From: JABMNT01 sp048262255 | GTDB taxonomy: Bacteria; Pseudomonadota; Alphaproteobacteria; Rhodospirillales; Casp-alpha2 | Direction of reading: 5' to 3' | DNA length: 64,000 nt | Assembly (NCBI GenBank): GCA_048262255.1 | Contig: JBLXFH010000002.1 | Coordinates: 248,001 to 312,000 of the forward strand | Part shown: piece after piece, positions 47,381-56,587 of the stretch | Numbering within the stretch: position 1 is the first letter of the stretch | How the letters are laid out: each line of letters starts with the position of its first letter | Position numbers and translations under genes: made by a program | Notes under the pieces: generated by a model | What the model was told of the DNA's origin: nothing | The model's input: only the letters and a program-made list of their open reading frames with translations | The model's database searches: none

Positions 47381-48640
47381 TTATTGCCGGGGTCGCCCAC
47401 CGGGGCCGCCAGGGCCATTGCCCGGACCGCCGCCCATACGTTGCATATGTTCAGGCGCGCAGGCCATATCGCCGGTATGAATGGTTATGCAATTGCCCTG
47501 CACAGGACCACGACGCCCTTCGAATTCACAATTCGCACCTTGCTGGGCATTGCGGCAAGCCTCCAGCGCTTGCGGCGGGGGACCCCCCATGGGGCCGCCT
47601 TGACCACCGCCCGGAGGGCCGCCCATGCCACCCTGCCGGGGGCCGCCACCCTGCGGGCGTTGCGGGCCTCCACCTAGCGGGCCTTCCCCACCGAGGCGAA
47701 GACCTCCACCGCCGCCGCCTGAGCCGCCACCAGGGCCGCCTGGCCCGCCGCCGCCAAACTGCTTGCGAAATGAGGTGTCGGGAAAACCGACCCAGCAGCG
47801 CCCGATATGGGGGAACGCTTTGGTGGTAACGTAATAATAGGTACCGTCGGGATATTCCGGTGTGACCCCTTCCCGCCCGTTGCATTGGTCGAGATCGCCA
47901 AGGCCTGCGGCATATTCCCAGTCCGCCGTATAGGTGCCGTCATAACGCCCGCCGGGGCCGCCCGGACGGTTGCCGGGTTTCGTCTGCCAGCTGGGTTTCA
48001 ATTCAACCAGAGGGCTGTTCGCATTTTGCGGGTCCTGATAACCAAAAGGGCCATAAATGGGAAAGCCATCGGCGGCATAGCCAAGCAGCACGGGTTTATC
48101 CTTATAAGGCCCTTTCTGCCAAAGACCGTTGGGAATGCCGTGATAATGATAGGTGCCGTCGGGCTGCACATGGGCATTGCTGCTATCAATACCCAGATTG
48201 CGATTGCCGGTTATGGCTTCAATGTTCCAGCTGCGGTTGTTGTTCCAGAATTCAGCCGTTTGCGAATCAAAAACCACCCCGTTCAGGGCAATGCCAAACA
48301 GGTTATGCCCAGCCGGCATGATCTCTCCTTGCTTGGTTGGGCGCAACTTGACCCGGTAAGACCGCTCGTGGGATTGAATCCGGTTGGGGTTACTGCGGCT
48401 CGGAAACTGCCCGGTCGAATGGTCCGGCAGGCTGTCGGTCTTGAAAAAGCGGTAACCGTCCTGCTCACTGATGGTGATTTGTGCTGCCGCGTCCGCTTGC
48501 GGCAAAAACATCTGCCACCATTCGGCGGGTTTAACGGCTGGGGTCAACGTCCCCATTGTCGAATGTGTGCCATGGGCCATCGTCTGTTGCGCGATCAGAA
48601 CCAGTGCCGCCGTTAGAACTCCCGCCTTTACATACCCCAT
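47381..48640 (-). CDS. Exported YHYH-domain protein with Gly/Pro-rich linker and Cys-rich tail
   Basis: A 419-residue protein with a signal peptide (YVKAGVLTAALVLIAQQTMA) and a YHYH domain whose motif occurs at DGTYHYHGIPNGLW near residue 170. Other domain signatures are DGFPIYGPFGY and GRYDGTYTADWEYAAGLGDLDQCNGR. After the domain comes a low-complexity Gly/Pro/Gln linker of about 75 residues (280-355), then a short tail with four cysteines (EACRNAQQ, NCEFEGRR, GNCITI, MACAPEHM). YHYH proteins are periplasmic or outer-surface; their function is unknown. It lies 14 bases after the TauE stop, in the same operon. Confidence 0.75.
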   Translation of the reverse strand: MGYVKAGVLTAALVLIAQQTMAHGTHSTMGTLTPAVKPAEWWQMFLPQADAAAQITISEQDGYRFFKTDSLPDHSTGQFPSRSNPNRIQSHERSYRVKLRPTKQGEIMPAGHNLFGIALNGVVFDSQTAEFWNNNRSWNIEAITGNRNLGIDSSNAHVQPDGTYHYHGIPNGLWQKGPYKDKPVLLGYAADGFPIYGPFGYQDPQNANSPLVELKPSWQTKPGNRPGGPGGRYDGTYTADWEYAAGLGDLDQCNGREGVTPEYPDGTYYYVTTKAFPHIGRCWVGFPDTSFRKQFGGGGPGGPGGGSGGGGGGLRLGGEGPLGGGPQRPQGGGPRQGGMGGPPGGGQGGPMGGPPPQALEACRNAQQGANCEFEGRRGPVQGNCITIHTGDMACAPEHMQRMGGGPGNGPGGPGGRPRQ

Positions 48641-48654
48641 CGCTTTCCACTCCC

Positions 48655-49431
48655 CTACAGGTATCCGCCCTTAACAAGACCATCCCAGATTAATTTTAGC
48701 CCTGCCAGAACCATGGTCGAATAGCTGATCCAGTAAAAGGCCGTTTGCGAAACAATACCATGAAGCTTCAAACCAAGCCATATGCCTAGCGGTGCCAACG
48801 GCAACAAAACGGCCGCCAGGATCAGGTTTTCAAATGAGAACTGACCGAGCCAGATATAGGGCACCACCTTCATCTGATTAACCACAAAAAAGAACACCAC
48901 GTTGGTCCCGACAAACAGGGTTTTGTCCATCTTCTGCGGTAACAGATAAATTTTTATCGGAGGCCCCCCGGCATGGGCAACCATGCTGGTAAAGCCGGAA
49001 ATCGTGCCAACCAGCGCACCGATGCTCCAGTGGGGTTTGACCGCCGGGCCCGTGTTGCCCAGCTTGATAAAAAAATTGGCGGCAAACAGCAGGGTGATCA
49101 CCCCCAGAACCAATCGGATTGCGTTGTCATCCACATAGCTGAAGGTCCACGTACCCACCCCGATACCAATGACCGAGGCTGGAAGCAAAACCAGCAGATT
49201 TTTTTTGTCCCAGGCCTTGCGGTAGGCCCACAGGCCCAGATAATCCATCAGACAAAGGATCGGCAGCATGATCGCCGCCGCCTGGACCGGCGACACATAA
49301 ATCGCCATCAAAGCCACCGTGATGGAACCGACACCGCCGGAAAACCCGCTTTTCGAAATGCCGGTCAGGATTACGGCAAAGCCGGCAAACAGGTAGAATT
49401 GCCAGCTAAAGGCCTGCAGAACGTCGAGCAT
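48655..49431 (-). CDS. TauE/SafE-family (TSUP) anion exporter
   Basis: A 258-residue inner-membrane protein with eight or so helices of the sulfite-exporter TauE/SafE family. The duplicated motif is seen as GISKSGFSGGVGSITVALMA near residue 25 and GTISGFTSMVAHAGGPPIKIYLL near 135. Length is usual. The anion (sulfite, sulfoacetate, other) is undetermined. It directly precedes the YHYH-domain gene and follows mutT by 11 bases, so all may be one minus-strand transcript starting further upstream at the parvulin. Confidence 0.85.
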   Translation of the reverse strand: MLDVLQAFSWQFYLFAGFAVILTGISKSGFSGGVGSITVALMAIYVSPVQAAAIMLPILCLMDYLGLWAYRKAWDKKNLLVLLPASVIGIGVGTWTFSYVDDNAIRLVLGVITLLFAANFFIKLGNTGPAVKPHWSIGALVGTISGFTSMVAHAGGPPIKIYLLPQKMDKTLFVGTNVVFFFVVNQMKVVPYIWLGQFSFENLILAAVLLPLAPLGIWLGLKLHGIVSQTAFYWISYSTMVLAGLKLIWDGLVKGGYL

Positions 49432-49442
49432 GGAAAGGCGGC

Positions 49443-49904
49443 TTAAAGAAAATCGCGCAGCAGCGCAATCAGCGGGATATCGGCGGGTGGCATGGGGTAA
49501 TCAACCAGTTGAACCGGCCGCACCCATTTCAGGCTCTGGCCTTCCAAGGGAGTCAGTTCACCCCGCCAGATCCGGCAGGCATAAAGCGGCATCAGTAGAT
49601 GAAAATCCTCATACACATGGCTGGCAAAGGTAAGCGGCGCCAGGCAGCTTTCCGTAATGTCGATGTTCAGTTCTTCCTTGAGTTCGCGCACCAAAGCCGA
49701 TTCCGGCAATTCCCCGTCATGGACTTTCCCTCCCGGAAACTCCCAAAGCCCGGCCATGGCCTTGCCTTCCGGGCGTTTGGCGATGAGCACCCGGTTATCA
49801 GGATCGACCAGTGCCACCGCAACCACCAGCACCGTTGGAAGGTTTTTGGTTGAGCCGAACGGAGCGCCCCAACAACCGGAAGGATCAGGATCGGTAGTCG
49901 GCAT
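49443..49904 (-). CDS. mutT: 8-oxo-dGTP diphosphatase (MutT-type Nudix)
   Basis: A 153-residue Nudix hydrolase. The Nudix box begins in GGKVHDGELPESALVRELKE and ends at EELNID, with the catalytic Glu cluster around residues 58-80. LLMPLYACRIWRGELTPLEGQ is typical of MutT of the argJ-mutT type. It would clear oxidised dGTP. The ATG lies 20 bases before the argJ stop, so the genes overlap; a start further in would shorten an N-terminus that has no clear function. The argJ-mutT neighbourhood is common in alphaproteobacteria. Confidence 0.82.
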   Translation of the reverse strand: MPTTDPDPSGCWGAPFGSTKNLPTVLVVAVALVDPDNRVLIAKRPEGKAMAGLWEFPGGKVHDGELPESALVRELKEELNIDITESCLAPLTFASHVYEDFHLLMPLYACRIWRGELTPLEGQSLKWVRPVQLVDYPMPPADIPLIALLRDFL

Positions 49905-51135
49905 TGATGGAAATATACCCGTGGGTCAAATCGCAGGTCCAGACGGTCGCCGTGCCGGACGCAATGCCCACATCAACCTGAATGTCGATTTCATCCGTTT
50001 TCATATGAGCCGCCACCGGCGTTTCATCATAACCATCAACAGCAACACCCTCGCGCGCCACCGTATGGCCGCCAATATCAATGGACAGCTTGTCGCGGTC
50101 CGCCATTTCGCCGGACTTGCCAACGGCCATGACGATGCGCCCCCAATTGGCGTCTTCGCCAGCAATGGCCGTTTTCACCAAAGGCGAATTGGCGATCGCC
50201 AGACCGATACGCCGGGCCGCGCCATCATCCTCGGCACCGCTGACGGTCACCGAAATAAACTTCGTTGCGCCTTCCCCGTCGCGCACGATCTGCTGAGCCA
50301 GATCGACCAAAACAGCGTCAAGCGCCTGCTTGAAGGCGTCAAGCTGTGGATCATTAACGTCGGTGATGGCCGGTTGACCTTGCACAGCACCGGTCGCCAT
50401 CAGCAGCACCGTATCACTGGTCGAGGTGTCGCTATCGACCGTAATGGCATTGAAGCTCCTGTCGACGCCGGGGCTCAGAATTTCCTGCAGGATCGGTGAC
50501 GGAATGGCGGCATCGGTAAAAATAAAAGCCAGCATGGTCGCCATATCCGGCGCAATCATTCCCGACCCTTTGGCAATTCCAGCAATATTGACGTCGGCAT
50601 TGCCCAGTTTCACGGTCTGGCCGGAACCCTTGGCAAAGGTATCTGTGGTCATGATCGCCTTGGCGGCAGTTTCCCAAACGCTAGCGCTGGTCTCTGTCAT
50701 CTGTTCCCAGGAAGCGCGCAAATGTTCGACGATGGGGGCCGTCGGCAACAACTGGCCAATAACCCCTGTCGATGCGGCAAATATCCGGCTAGGGCGACAG
50801 GCCAACTGGTCCGCTGCCGCCTCAACACAGACTTCAAGAGCCCGGTCTCCGGCTTTTCCGGTAAAAGCGTTGGCATTGCCTGCATTCACGACCAAGCCAC
50901 GGGCTTCGCCACCGCTCAAGGCCTTGCGGCACCAGTCGACCGGTGCAGATCGGGTTTTGGAGCGTGTGAATGCCCCGGCAACAGACGAGCCTTCGACAAC
51001 CTCGCAAATCAGCAGGTCATCACGGCCTTTGTATTTGACGGCTGTCGCCGCCGTCACCAACCGAACTCCGGCAACCGCAGGCAACTCGGGAAATCCCGCT
51101 GGCGCCAGGGGAGAAACCACATGATCAGCAGACAT
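49885..51135 (-). CDS. argJ: Bifunctional ornithine acetyltransferase/N-acetylglutamate synthase
   Basis: A 416-residue ArgJ precursor, which transfers the acetyl group from N-acetylornithine to glutamate and, in the bifunctional form, makes N-acetylglutamate from acetyl-CoA. The self-cleavage site is in MIAPDMATMLAFIFTD, where the Thr after Ala becomes the nucleophile of the beta subunit, near residue 195. Other marks are GAFTRSKTRSAPVDWCR near 45 and GNANAFTGKAGD. ATG 51135 starts at MSADHVVSPLAP; the frame is open upstream. It lies 10 bases after the parvulin stop. Confidence 0.94.
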   Translation of the reverse strand: MSADHVVSPLAPAGFPELPAVAGVRLVTAATAVKYKGRDDLLICEVVEGSSVAGAFTRSKTRSAPVDWCRKALSGGEARGLVVNAGNANAFTGKAGDRALEVCVEAAADQLACRPSRIFAASTGVIGQLLPTAPIVEHLRASWEQMTETSASVWETAAKAIMTTDTFAKGSGQTVKLGNADVNIAGIAKGSGMIAPDMATMLAFIFTDAAIPSPILQEILSPGVDRSFNAITVDSDTSTSDTVLLMATGAVQGQPAITDVNDPQLDAFKQALDAVLVDLAQQIVRDGEGATKFISVTVSGAEDDGAARRIGLAIANSPLVKTAIAGEDANWGRIVMAVGKSGEMADRDKLSIDIGGHTVAREGVAVDGYDETPVAAHMKTDEIDIQVDVGIASGTATVWTCDLTHGYISINADYRS

Positions 51136-51145
51136 CCGGGCGTTC

Positions 51146-52000
51146 CTAGTTGGCTTTTTGAGACGCGTCAGGCGCCGCAGCATCTGTCGATTCTGGTAAA
51201 AACTTCTCGATTTTAGCGGCTTTACGCAGTTTCGTCAGGTATTCAGCCCCGGCGGCCTGCGACAGTTCCGAGCGCAATTTACCTTCAACCTCTTCAAAGG
51301 CCGGCGGCGCTTTCGCCCGCTTGTCTTCTTGCAAAATCACATGAAAACCAAACTGGGTCTGCACTGGAGTTGTTGAATATGTGCCCTTTTCCAGAGCAAA
51401 AGCCGCCTGTTCAAATTCCGGCACCATTTGCCCCCGGCTGAAATAACCCAGATCGCCACCTGCCGGTCCGGAAGGGCCGGTTGATTTTGTTTTCGCCAGT
51501 TCGACAAAGCTTCCCCCCTTATCGAGATCGGTAATCACCGCAAGCGCGTCTTTTTCTGTTTTTAACAGGATATGGCGGGCATGGACTTCCTCGTTGCCTT
51601 CCGCCGATGCGGCCATTTTTTCATAGGCCTGCTTCAGTGCGTCGTCGGTAACCGCCTTTTCGATGGCTGCGGTCATGACATTACGCTGCAGAAGCTGGTT
51701 CTCGATGCGGGTGATTTCTTTTTTGAATGCGGCGCTGTCATCCAGATCCTGCTTGCGCGCATCATCCGCCGACAAACGGGTGTCGATCAGGCTGTCGAGT
51801 AATGTTGAAAAAATCTGCTCGAAGGGGATTTTACGATATTGTTCGGGCAACAAACTTTGCGCTTCCGCCACATCCGAATAGAGGATTTCCGCCCCATTGA
51901 CTTTCGCAACCACCGGATTTTCTTCTGCCTGAACAGGGCCTGCCATGGCAAACGCCAGCATCACAAAAGGAACCGATAACAACTCGAGACGCTTCAACAT
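51146..52000 (-). CDS. Parvulin-type periplasmic peptidyl-prolyl isomerase
   Basis: A 284-residue exported chaperone of the SurA/PrsA/PpiD type. The signal peptide ends at GPVQA (residue ~26). The helical N-terminal part contains the chaperone-like segment, and the parvulin domain (about 135-230) begins VHARHILLKTEKDALAVITDL and includes SGPAGGDLGYFSRGQMVPEF and TQFGFHVILQEDKR. AAGGATTTTGAA precedes ATG 52000. Upstream of argJ and beside secA is a standard alphaproteobacterial context, coupling export and folding of outer-membrane proteins. Confidence 0.88.
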   Translation of the reverse strand: MLKRLELLSVPFVMLAFAMAGPVQAEENPVVAKVNGAEILYSDVAEAQSLLPEQYRKIPFEQIFSTLLDSLIDTRLSADDARKQDLDDSAAFKKEITRIENQLLQRNVMTAAIEKAVTDDALKQAYEKMAASAEGNEEVHARHILLKTEKDALAVITDLDKGGSFVELAKTKSTGPSGPAGGDLGYFSRGQMVPEFEQAAFALEKGTYSTTPVQTQFGFHVILQEDKRAKAPPAFEEVEGKLRSELSQAAGAEYLTKLRKAAKIEKFLPESTDAAAPDASQKAN

Positions 52001-52208
52001 TTCAAAATCCTTGAATCTGGGTCGAAAAATACAGTGGCAGGAACAACCGTCTTGCGACATTCGGTAAAAAAGAACGTCATCGATAAAGCATATCGTCCGG
52101 ATTCATACAAGAGCTGCGATCATTCCGCAGGCCTGGCCGGCATCAAATCTCCGTTATCCAGAGAGTTCTATTTGCTCTGTGAGTTCAAAAGGTTATCATC
52201 TCCCTGAT

Positions 52209-52973
52209 ATGAAAAAGCAGCCCCGATTAACGTTTTTTATGGCTCTTTTAATAGCCGCCCTGTGGAGCCCGCCCAGCCATGGGCAGGAACCGCTGACGAA
52301 CGCCAAAATTTTGCGGGATTTTAACATCATCGCTTTTGGTAACGAATATACTCTCAGACGGTATGATCATGTCCGCAAATGGAAAAAACCCATTCGCATC
52401 GGGATTCAGGGCAGTAAATACCCTCCCTATTTTGAAAACTTCGTCAACGCGCATATCCGCGACCTCTGGGAATTAACGGGACACCCCATCGAGCTTTATT
52501 ATTCGTTTAACAAACAGAAAGCCGGCACTCTGGCAAAGGATTTTGCCCCCGACAAAGCCAATTTTCTGCTGTTTTATCTGCCCGCCAGCGATATTTACAA
52601 AGCCGTCGGCAAATATTTCGGCAACGACCCGAAGCAGGTCCAGTTCATGATCGACAACTCCACCTGCTTTGCCAAATTTTTCACCAAACAAAATGAGATC
52701 ACGGCAGCCATAGCCGTTTTCCCGGATCACCGGCCAAAAGAGCACATGCGGGCCTGCGTGGTTGAAGAACTCACGCAGGTTCTGGGCCTTGCCAACGACA
52801 GTGATTCGGTAAACCCATCGATTTTCAATGATCGCAGCCCCTACCTGGAATTGACCGATCATGACAAATGGATGCTGCGCCTGTTGTATGACCCGCGCAT
52901 TACTGCTGGCATGCCCCGACAGGAAGCGATCACAACAGGAAGCATCATCCTCAATGAAATCCGCCCCGAATAG
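52209..52973 (+). CDS. DUF2927-domain exported protein
   Basis: A 254-residue protein with a signal peptide (FFMALLIAALWSPPSHG, cleaved near residue 27) and a DUF2927 domain. Its features are FGNEYTLRRYDHVRKWKKPIRIGIQG and, near the C-terminus, CVVEELTQVLGLANDSD followed by NPSIFND. The EExxQ-type helix and the DND loop look like a metallopeptidase-like site, but no full HExxH is seen. The function of the family is unknown. It lies between parvulin and secA, read towards secA. Confidence 0.78.
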   Translation: MKKQPRLTFFMALLIAALWSPPSHGQEPLTNAKILRDFNIIAFGNEYTLRRYDHVRKWKKPIRIGIQGSKYPPYFENFVNAHIRDLWELTGHPIELYYSFNKQKAGTLAKDFAPDKANFLLFYLPASDIYKAVGKYFGNDPKQVQFMIDNSTCFAKFFTKQNEITAAIAVFPDHRPKEHMRACVVEELTQVLGLANDSDSVNPSIFNDRSPYLELTDHDKWMLRLLYDPRITAGMPRQEAITTGSIILNEIRPE

Positions 52974-53157
52974 CTCTCACAGGGCCCCAAAATGCTCAAA
53001 TGCGGCTTCCAATCAATTCACCGGAACCGCCTCCCTTGCATTGACAGAAGGCCCCGACAACTCTATCTCTTTGACGCGCCGGATCGGGTTTGATTTGTGA
53101 TGCCTAATACCCGGCTTTGTTAACCGGTAACACCAATTTTTCCGCAGGACTTTTTCC

Positions 53158-55878
53158 ATGCTCAATGCCATCGCCAAGCGCCTGTTTGGCTCCGCCAATG
53201 ACCGTTATATAAAGCGCCTACAATCGCGTGTGGATGCCATAAATGCGCTGGAGCCGACCCTTACTGCCCTGAGCGATGATGACCTGAAAGCCCGTACCCC
53301 CTGGCTCCGTGAACGTCTGGCGGGTGGCGAAAGCCTCGACGACGTGCTTGAAGACGCCTTTGCAACGGTGCGCGAAGCCGCCAAACGCACTCTGGGCCAG
53401 CGCCATTTCGACGTCCAGTTACTGGGCGGCATGATCCTGCACGAAGGCCGGATTTCCGAAATGAAAACCGGCGAGGGAAAAACCCTCGTCGCCACATTGG
53501 CGGTCTATCTCAACGCGCTTGATGGCAAAGGCGTTCACGTGGTGACGGTGAACGATTATCTGGCCCAGCGCGATGCCGGCTGGATGGGGCAGGTGTACTC
53601 CTTTTTGGGCCTGACCACCGGCTGCATTGTCCACGGCATTGAGGATCAGGAACGCCAGGCGCAATATGCCTGTGACGTCACCTATGCGACCAACAACGAG
53701 CTCGGTTTCGATTATCTGCGCGACAACATGAAGTTCTCTCTCGATGAGATGGTCCAGCGCGAATTCAATTACGCCATCGTCGATGAGGTGGACAGTATCC
53801 TCATTGACGAAGCCCGGACGCCACTGATCATCTCCGGCCCGACCGAAGATAATTCCGAGCTGTATATGGCGATCGACAAGCTGATTCCAAAACTCAGCCC
53901 TGAAGACTATGAAAAAGACGAAAAAGCCCGTTCCATCGCCTTCACGGAAACCGGCACCGAGAATATTGAGAATTTACTGCGTGAAGCCGGGTTGCTTGAA
54001 GAGGGTAATCTCTACGACATTCAGAACGTCTCACTCGTTCATCACGCCAACCAGGCCTTGCGCGCCCATTATATGTTCCAGCGTGATACCGATTACATCG
54101 TCAAAGATAATCAGGTCATCATCATCGATGAATTTACGGGCCGGATGATGGAAGGCCGGCGTTATTCCGAAGGCCTGCATCAGGCCCTGGAAGCCAAGGA
54201 AGGCGCGCATATTCAGAACGAGAACCAGACGCTGGCCTCGATCACCTTCCAAAACTATTTCCGCCTCTATCCGAAACTATCCGGCATGACCGGCACGGCG
54301 ATGACCGAAGCAGGCGAATTTGCCGAAATCTACAACTTGGAAGTCATAGAAATTCCGACCAACGTCGAATGCATCCGCAAGGACATGGACGACGAGGTTT
54401 ACCGGACGGCAGGAGAAAAGAATGCCGCTATCGTCAACCTGATCCGTGAATGTCAGGAACGCAATCAACCGGTTCTGGTCGGCACCGTCAGCATTGAAAA
54501 GTCGGAAGCCCTTTCAACGCTTCTGAAAGAAGCCAAGATCACCCATCACGTTCTCAACGCCCGTTATCACGAGCAGGAAGCCTTTATCATCGCCCAGGCC
54601 GGGACGCCGGGTGCTGTCACCATTGCCACCAACATGGCTGGTCGCGGTACCGACATTCAAATGGGCGGCAATCTGGACATGCGTCTGGCTCAGGAAATCA
54701 ATTTCGAGCCGGATACCGCCGATTATGCAAAAGCCGCCGCCGTGATTGGCAAGGAAATTGACGGCTACCGCAAAACCGTTCTTGAAGCGGGCGGCCTTTA
54801 TGTGGTCGGCACCGAGCGCCACGAAAGCCGCCGGGTAGACAACCAGTTGCGTGGTCGCTCCGGACGACAGGGCGACCCCGGCGCATCCTGCTTCTTCCTG
54901 TCTCTGGAAGATGACCTGATGCGCATTTTCGGTTCCGAGCGCATCGACAGCATGCTGCAGAAACTGGGCCTTGAAGAAGGCGAAGCGATTGTTCACCCCT
55001 GGGTCAACAAGGCGCTTGAAAAAGCCCAGCAGAAGGTGGAAGCCCGCAACTTTGAAATTCGCAAGAACCTGTTGAAATTCGATGACGTGATGAATGATCA
55101 ACGCAAGGTCATTTACGAGCAGCGCAAGGGCCTGATGTCAACGGAAGACGTCTCCGAGGAAGTCACCCACATGCGCATCGACATCATCGAGGATATGGTA
55201 ACCCGATGTATCCCGCCAAAAGCCTATGCGGAACAATGGGATACGGACCTACTGCATGAGGAGGTCCTGCGCGTTCTCGGGCTTGACCTGCCAATTGCTG
55301 ACTGGGCCAAGGAAGAAGGCATCGCCGACGAGGAAATCCGCGAACGCCTGATGGATGCCGCCAATCGCAAGATGGCCGAAAAAGCCGCCAATTACGGCCC
55401 GGACGTCATGCGCAGCGTCGAGAAAAGCCTGCTCTTGCAACTTCTCGACCAGCTCTGGAAAGAACACCTGTTATCGCTGGATCATCTGCGTCAGGGCATT
55501 GGCCTGCGCGCCTATGCACAGCGCGACCCGCTCAACGAATACAAACAGGAAGCCTTCAGCCTGTTTGAAGAGATGCTGGACATGTTGCGCGAACGCGTAA
55601 CGCAAGTCTTGTCCCATGTTGAGCTGCAAGTGTCCGATCCAGATCAGATCGCGCTGCAGCGCCGCGAGCAGGAAATGGTTGAAAGCCGTACCGACCCGGC
55701 CTTTGCCGGCGTTCAGGAAGAACCCGGTGAACTTGCGCAACTGCCCGCAACCGGACGCAAAGCCGCCAAAAACATCGATCCCAACGATCCCTCAACCTGG
55801 GGCCGGGTATCGAGAAACGCCGACTGCCCCTGTGGGTCCGGCAACAAGTACAAGCGCTGCCACGGCAAAGTGAAGTAA
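53158..55878 (+). CDS. secA: Preprotein translocase ATPase SecA
   Basis: A 906-residue SecA, the ATP-driven motor that pushes preproteins through SecYEG. Walker A MKTGEGKTLVATLAVYL is near residue 101, the DEAD-like motif IVDEVDSILIDEARTPLI near 205, TGTAMTEAGEFAEIY near 380 and GRGTDIQMGGN near 498. The C-terminal SecB-binding zinc motif is CPCGSGNKYKRCHGK. Length and order are normal. A second copy of the last ten codons lies 699 bases downstream (56545-56577), which suggests an insertion at this site. Confidence 0.97.
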   Translation: MLNAIAKRLFGSANDRYIKRLQSRVDAINALEPTLTALSDDDLKARTPWLRERLAGGESLDDVLEDAFATVREAAKRTLGQRHFDVQLLGGMILHEGRISEMKTGEGKTLVATLAVYLNALDGKGVHVVTVNDYLAQRDAGWMGQVYSFLGLTTGCIVHGIEDQERQAQYACDVTYATNNELGFDYLRDNMKFSLDEMVQREFNYAIVDEVDSILIDEARTPLIISGPTEDNSELYMAIDKLIPKLSPEDYEKDEKARSIAFTETGTENIENLLREAGLLEEGNLYDIQNVSLVHHANQALRAHYMFQRDTDYIVKDNQVIIIDEFTGRMMEGRRYSEGLHQALEAKEGAHIQNENQTLASITFQNYFRLYPKLSGMTGTAMTEAGEFAEIYNLEVIEIPTNVECIRKDMDDEVYRTAGEKNAAIVNLIRECQERNQPVLVGTVSIEKSEALSTLLKEAKITHHVLNARYHEQEAFIIAQAGTPGAVTIATNMAGRGTDIQMGGNLDMRLAQEINFEPDTADYAKAAAVIGKEIDGYRKTVLEAGGLYVVGTERHESRRVDNQLRGRSGRQGDPGASCFFLSLEDDLMRIFGSERIDSMLQKLGLEEGEAIVHPWVNKALEKAQQKVEARNFEIRKNLLKFDDVMNDQRKVIYEQRKGLMSTEDVSEEVTHMRIDIIEDMVTRCIPPKAYAEQWDTDLLHEEVLRVLGLDLPIADWAKEEGIADEEIRERLMDAANRKMAEKAANYGPDVMRSVEKSLLLQLLDQLWKEHLLSLDHLRQGIGLRAYAQRDPLNEYKQEAFSLFEEMLDMLRERVTQVLSHVELQVSDPDQIALQRREQEMVESRTDPAFAGVQEEPGELAQLPATGRKAAKNIDPNDPSTWGRVSRNADCPCGSGNKYKRCHGKVK
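55846..55878 (+). repeat. Left copy of a duplicated secA 3' end
   Basis: The last ten codons and stop of secA (KYKRCHGKVK-stop). An almost identical copy at 56545-56577 also encodes those ten residues and a stop, with four synonymous third-base changes and TAA against TAG. The 699 bases between the copies contain one gene. Confidence 0.85.
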
Positions 55879-55897
55879 GGTCCAGCTAAACTGGACC
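55879..55897 (+). terminator. Hairpin directly after the secA stop
   Basis: GGTCCAG-CTAAA-CTGGACC, a 7-bp stem beginning at the base after the secA stop. Only AATTATGG follows, so terminator strength is unclear. Confidence 0.45.
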
Positions 55898-55955
55898 AAT
55901 TATGGCTAGGCCAGATGAAATGGTGGTCTCACCGTTAACGCTGGATCTGCGCAAA

Positions 55956-55986
55956 CCCTTTTCTAACGAAGGGGGTTAGAAAAGGG
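55956..55986. repeat. Perfect 12-bp inverted repeat in the insertion
   Basis: CCCTTTTCTAAC (55956-55967) and GTTAGAAAAGGG (55975-55986) around a 7-base loop. It lies between the secA stop and the PsiE-like gene, inside the 699-bp segment. It could be a terminator or a remnant recombination site. Confidence 0.6.
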
Positions 55987-56081
55987 GCTCGTGTGCCCTA
56001 ACCAATTTGCCCATTTTGAAAACGCTGTTACAGTCCCACCACTCTAATTTTAACGCATTTTCACAGAGAGCTGTCCTTAAC

Positions 56082-56546
56082 ATGAACGAGCCAACGCGGG
56101 TGATTGATAAATACACAAAGATTTGGCGCGAACTCGGATTTTACGAACGATTTGAACAAATAGCGGCAATTTTCTTGAGTGTTCTCGTCGCAATCATTGT
56201 CGTGTTCGCCTGTGTGCAATTTGCTGGCGATGTTTATGATCTTCTAATTGGAAAAGTTGATCTAGCATCTCAAAATACATTTAGAAATCTTTTTGCTGGC
56301 GTTTTAACCGTTCTGATCGCCCTTGAGTTCAACCATTCTATCGTTCAGGTCGTTGAACGAAAGCAAAGCATTGTCCAAGTTCGAATAATCGTTCAAATCG
56401 CTATACTTGCATTAGTAAGAAAATTTATTCTTCTTGATCTCGCAACCACAGAGGCGATGGTTTTGGTTGGCCTCGGTGCAGTGGTTCTGTCACTTGCTGC
56501 CTTGCATTGGGTCGTAAAAGTTACCGACATGTCGCCGCGGGAGTAA
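56082..56546 (+). CDS. PsiE-like phosphate-starvation-inducible membrane protein
   Basis: A 154-residue inner-membrane protein with about four helices (IAAIFLSVLVAIIVVFACVQF; LFAGVLTVLIALEF; VRIIVQIAILALVRKFILLDL; EAMVLVGLGAVVLSLAALHWV) and the PsiE motifs LEFNHSIVQVVERKQSIVQ and RKFILLDLAT. PsiE is induced by phosphate starvation in E. coli; its role is unknown. The DNA is visibly more AT-rich than its neighbours. It fills a segment flanked by duplicated secA 3' ends, and its stop overlaps the right-hand copy. Start ATG 56082 (MNEPTRV) is the likeliest. Probably acquired. Confidence 0.75.
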   Translation: MNEPTRVIDKYTKIWRELGFYERFEQIAAIFLSVLVAIIVVFACVQFAGDVYDLLIGKVDLASQNTFRNLFAGVLTVLIALEFNHSIVQVVERKQSIVQVRIIVQIAILALVRKFILLDLATTEAMVLVGLGAVVLSLAALHWVVKVTDMSPRE

Positions 56547-56577
56547 ATATAAACGCTGCCACGGCAAGGTGAAGTAG
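56545..56577 (+). repeat. Right copy of the secA 3' end
   Basis: Encodes KYKRCHGKVK-stop like the true secA end, with synonymous differences only (AAG/AAA, TAC/TAT, AAG/AAA, AAA/AAG) and TAG instead of TAA. It is detached from any secA frame. Likely the displaced original or the donor end of an insertion. Confidence 0.85.
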
Positions 56578-56587
56578 AAGATAGCCT

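Noticed and set aside
47807..48616. 269-codon frame opposite the YHYH gene
   Set aside because: Shadow; no start signal and low-complexity artefacts of the Gly/Pro repeat.
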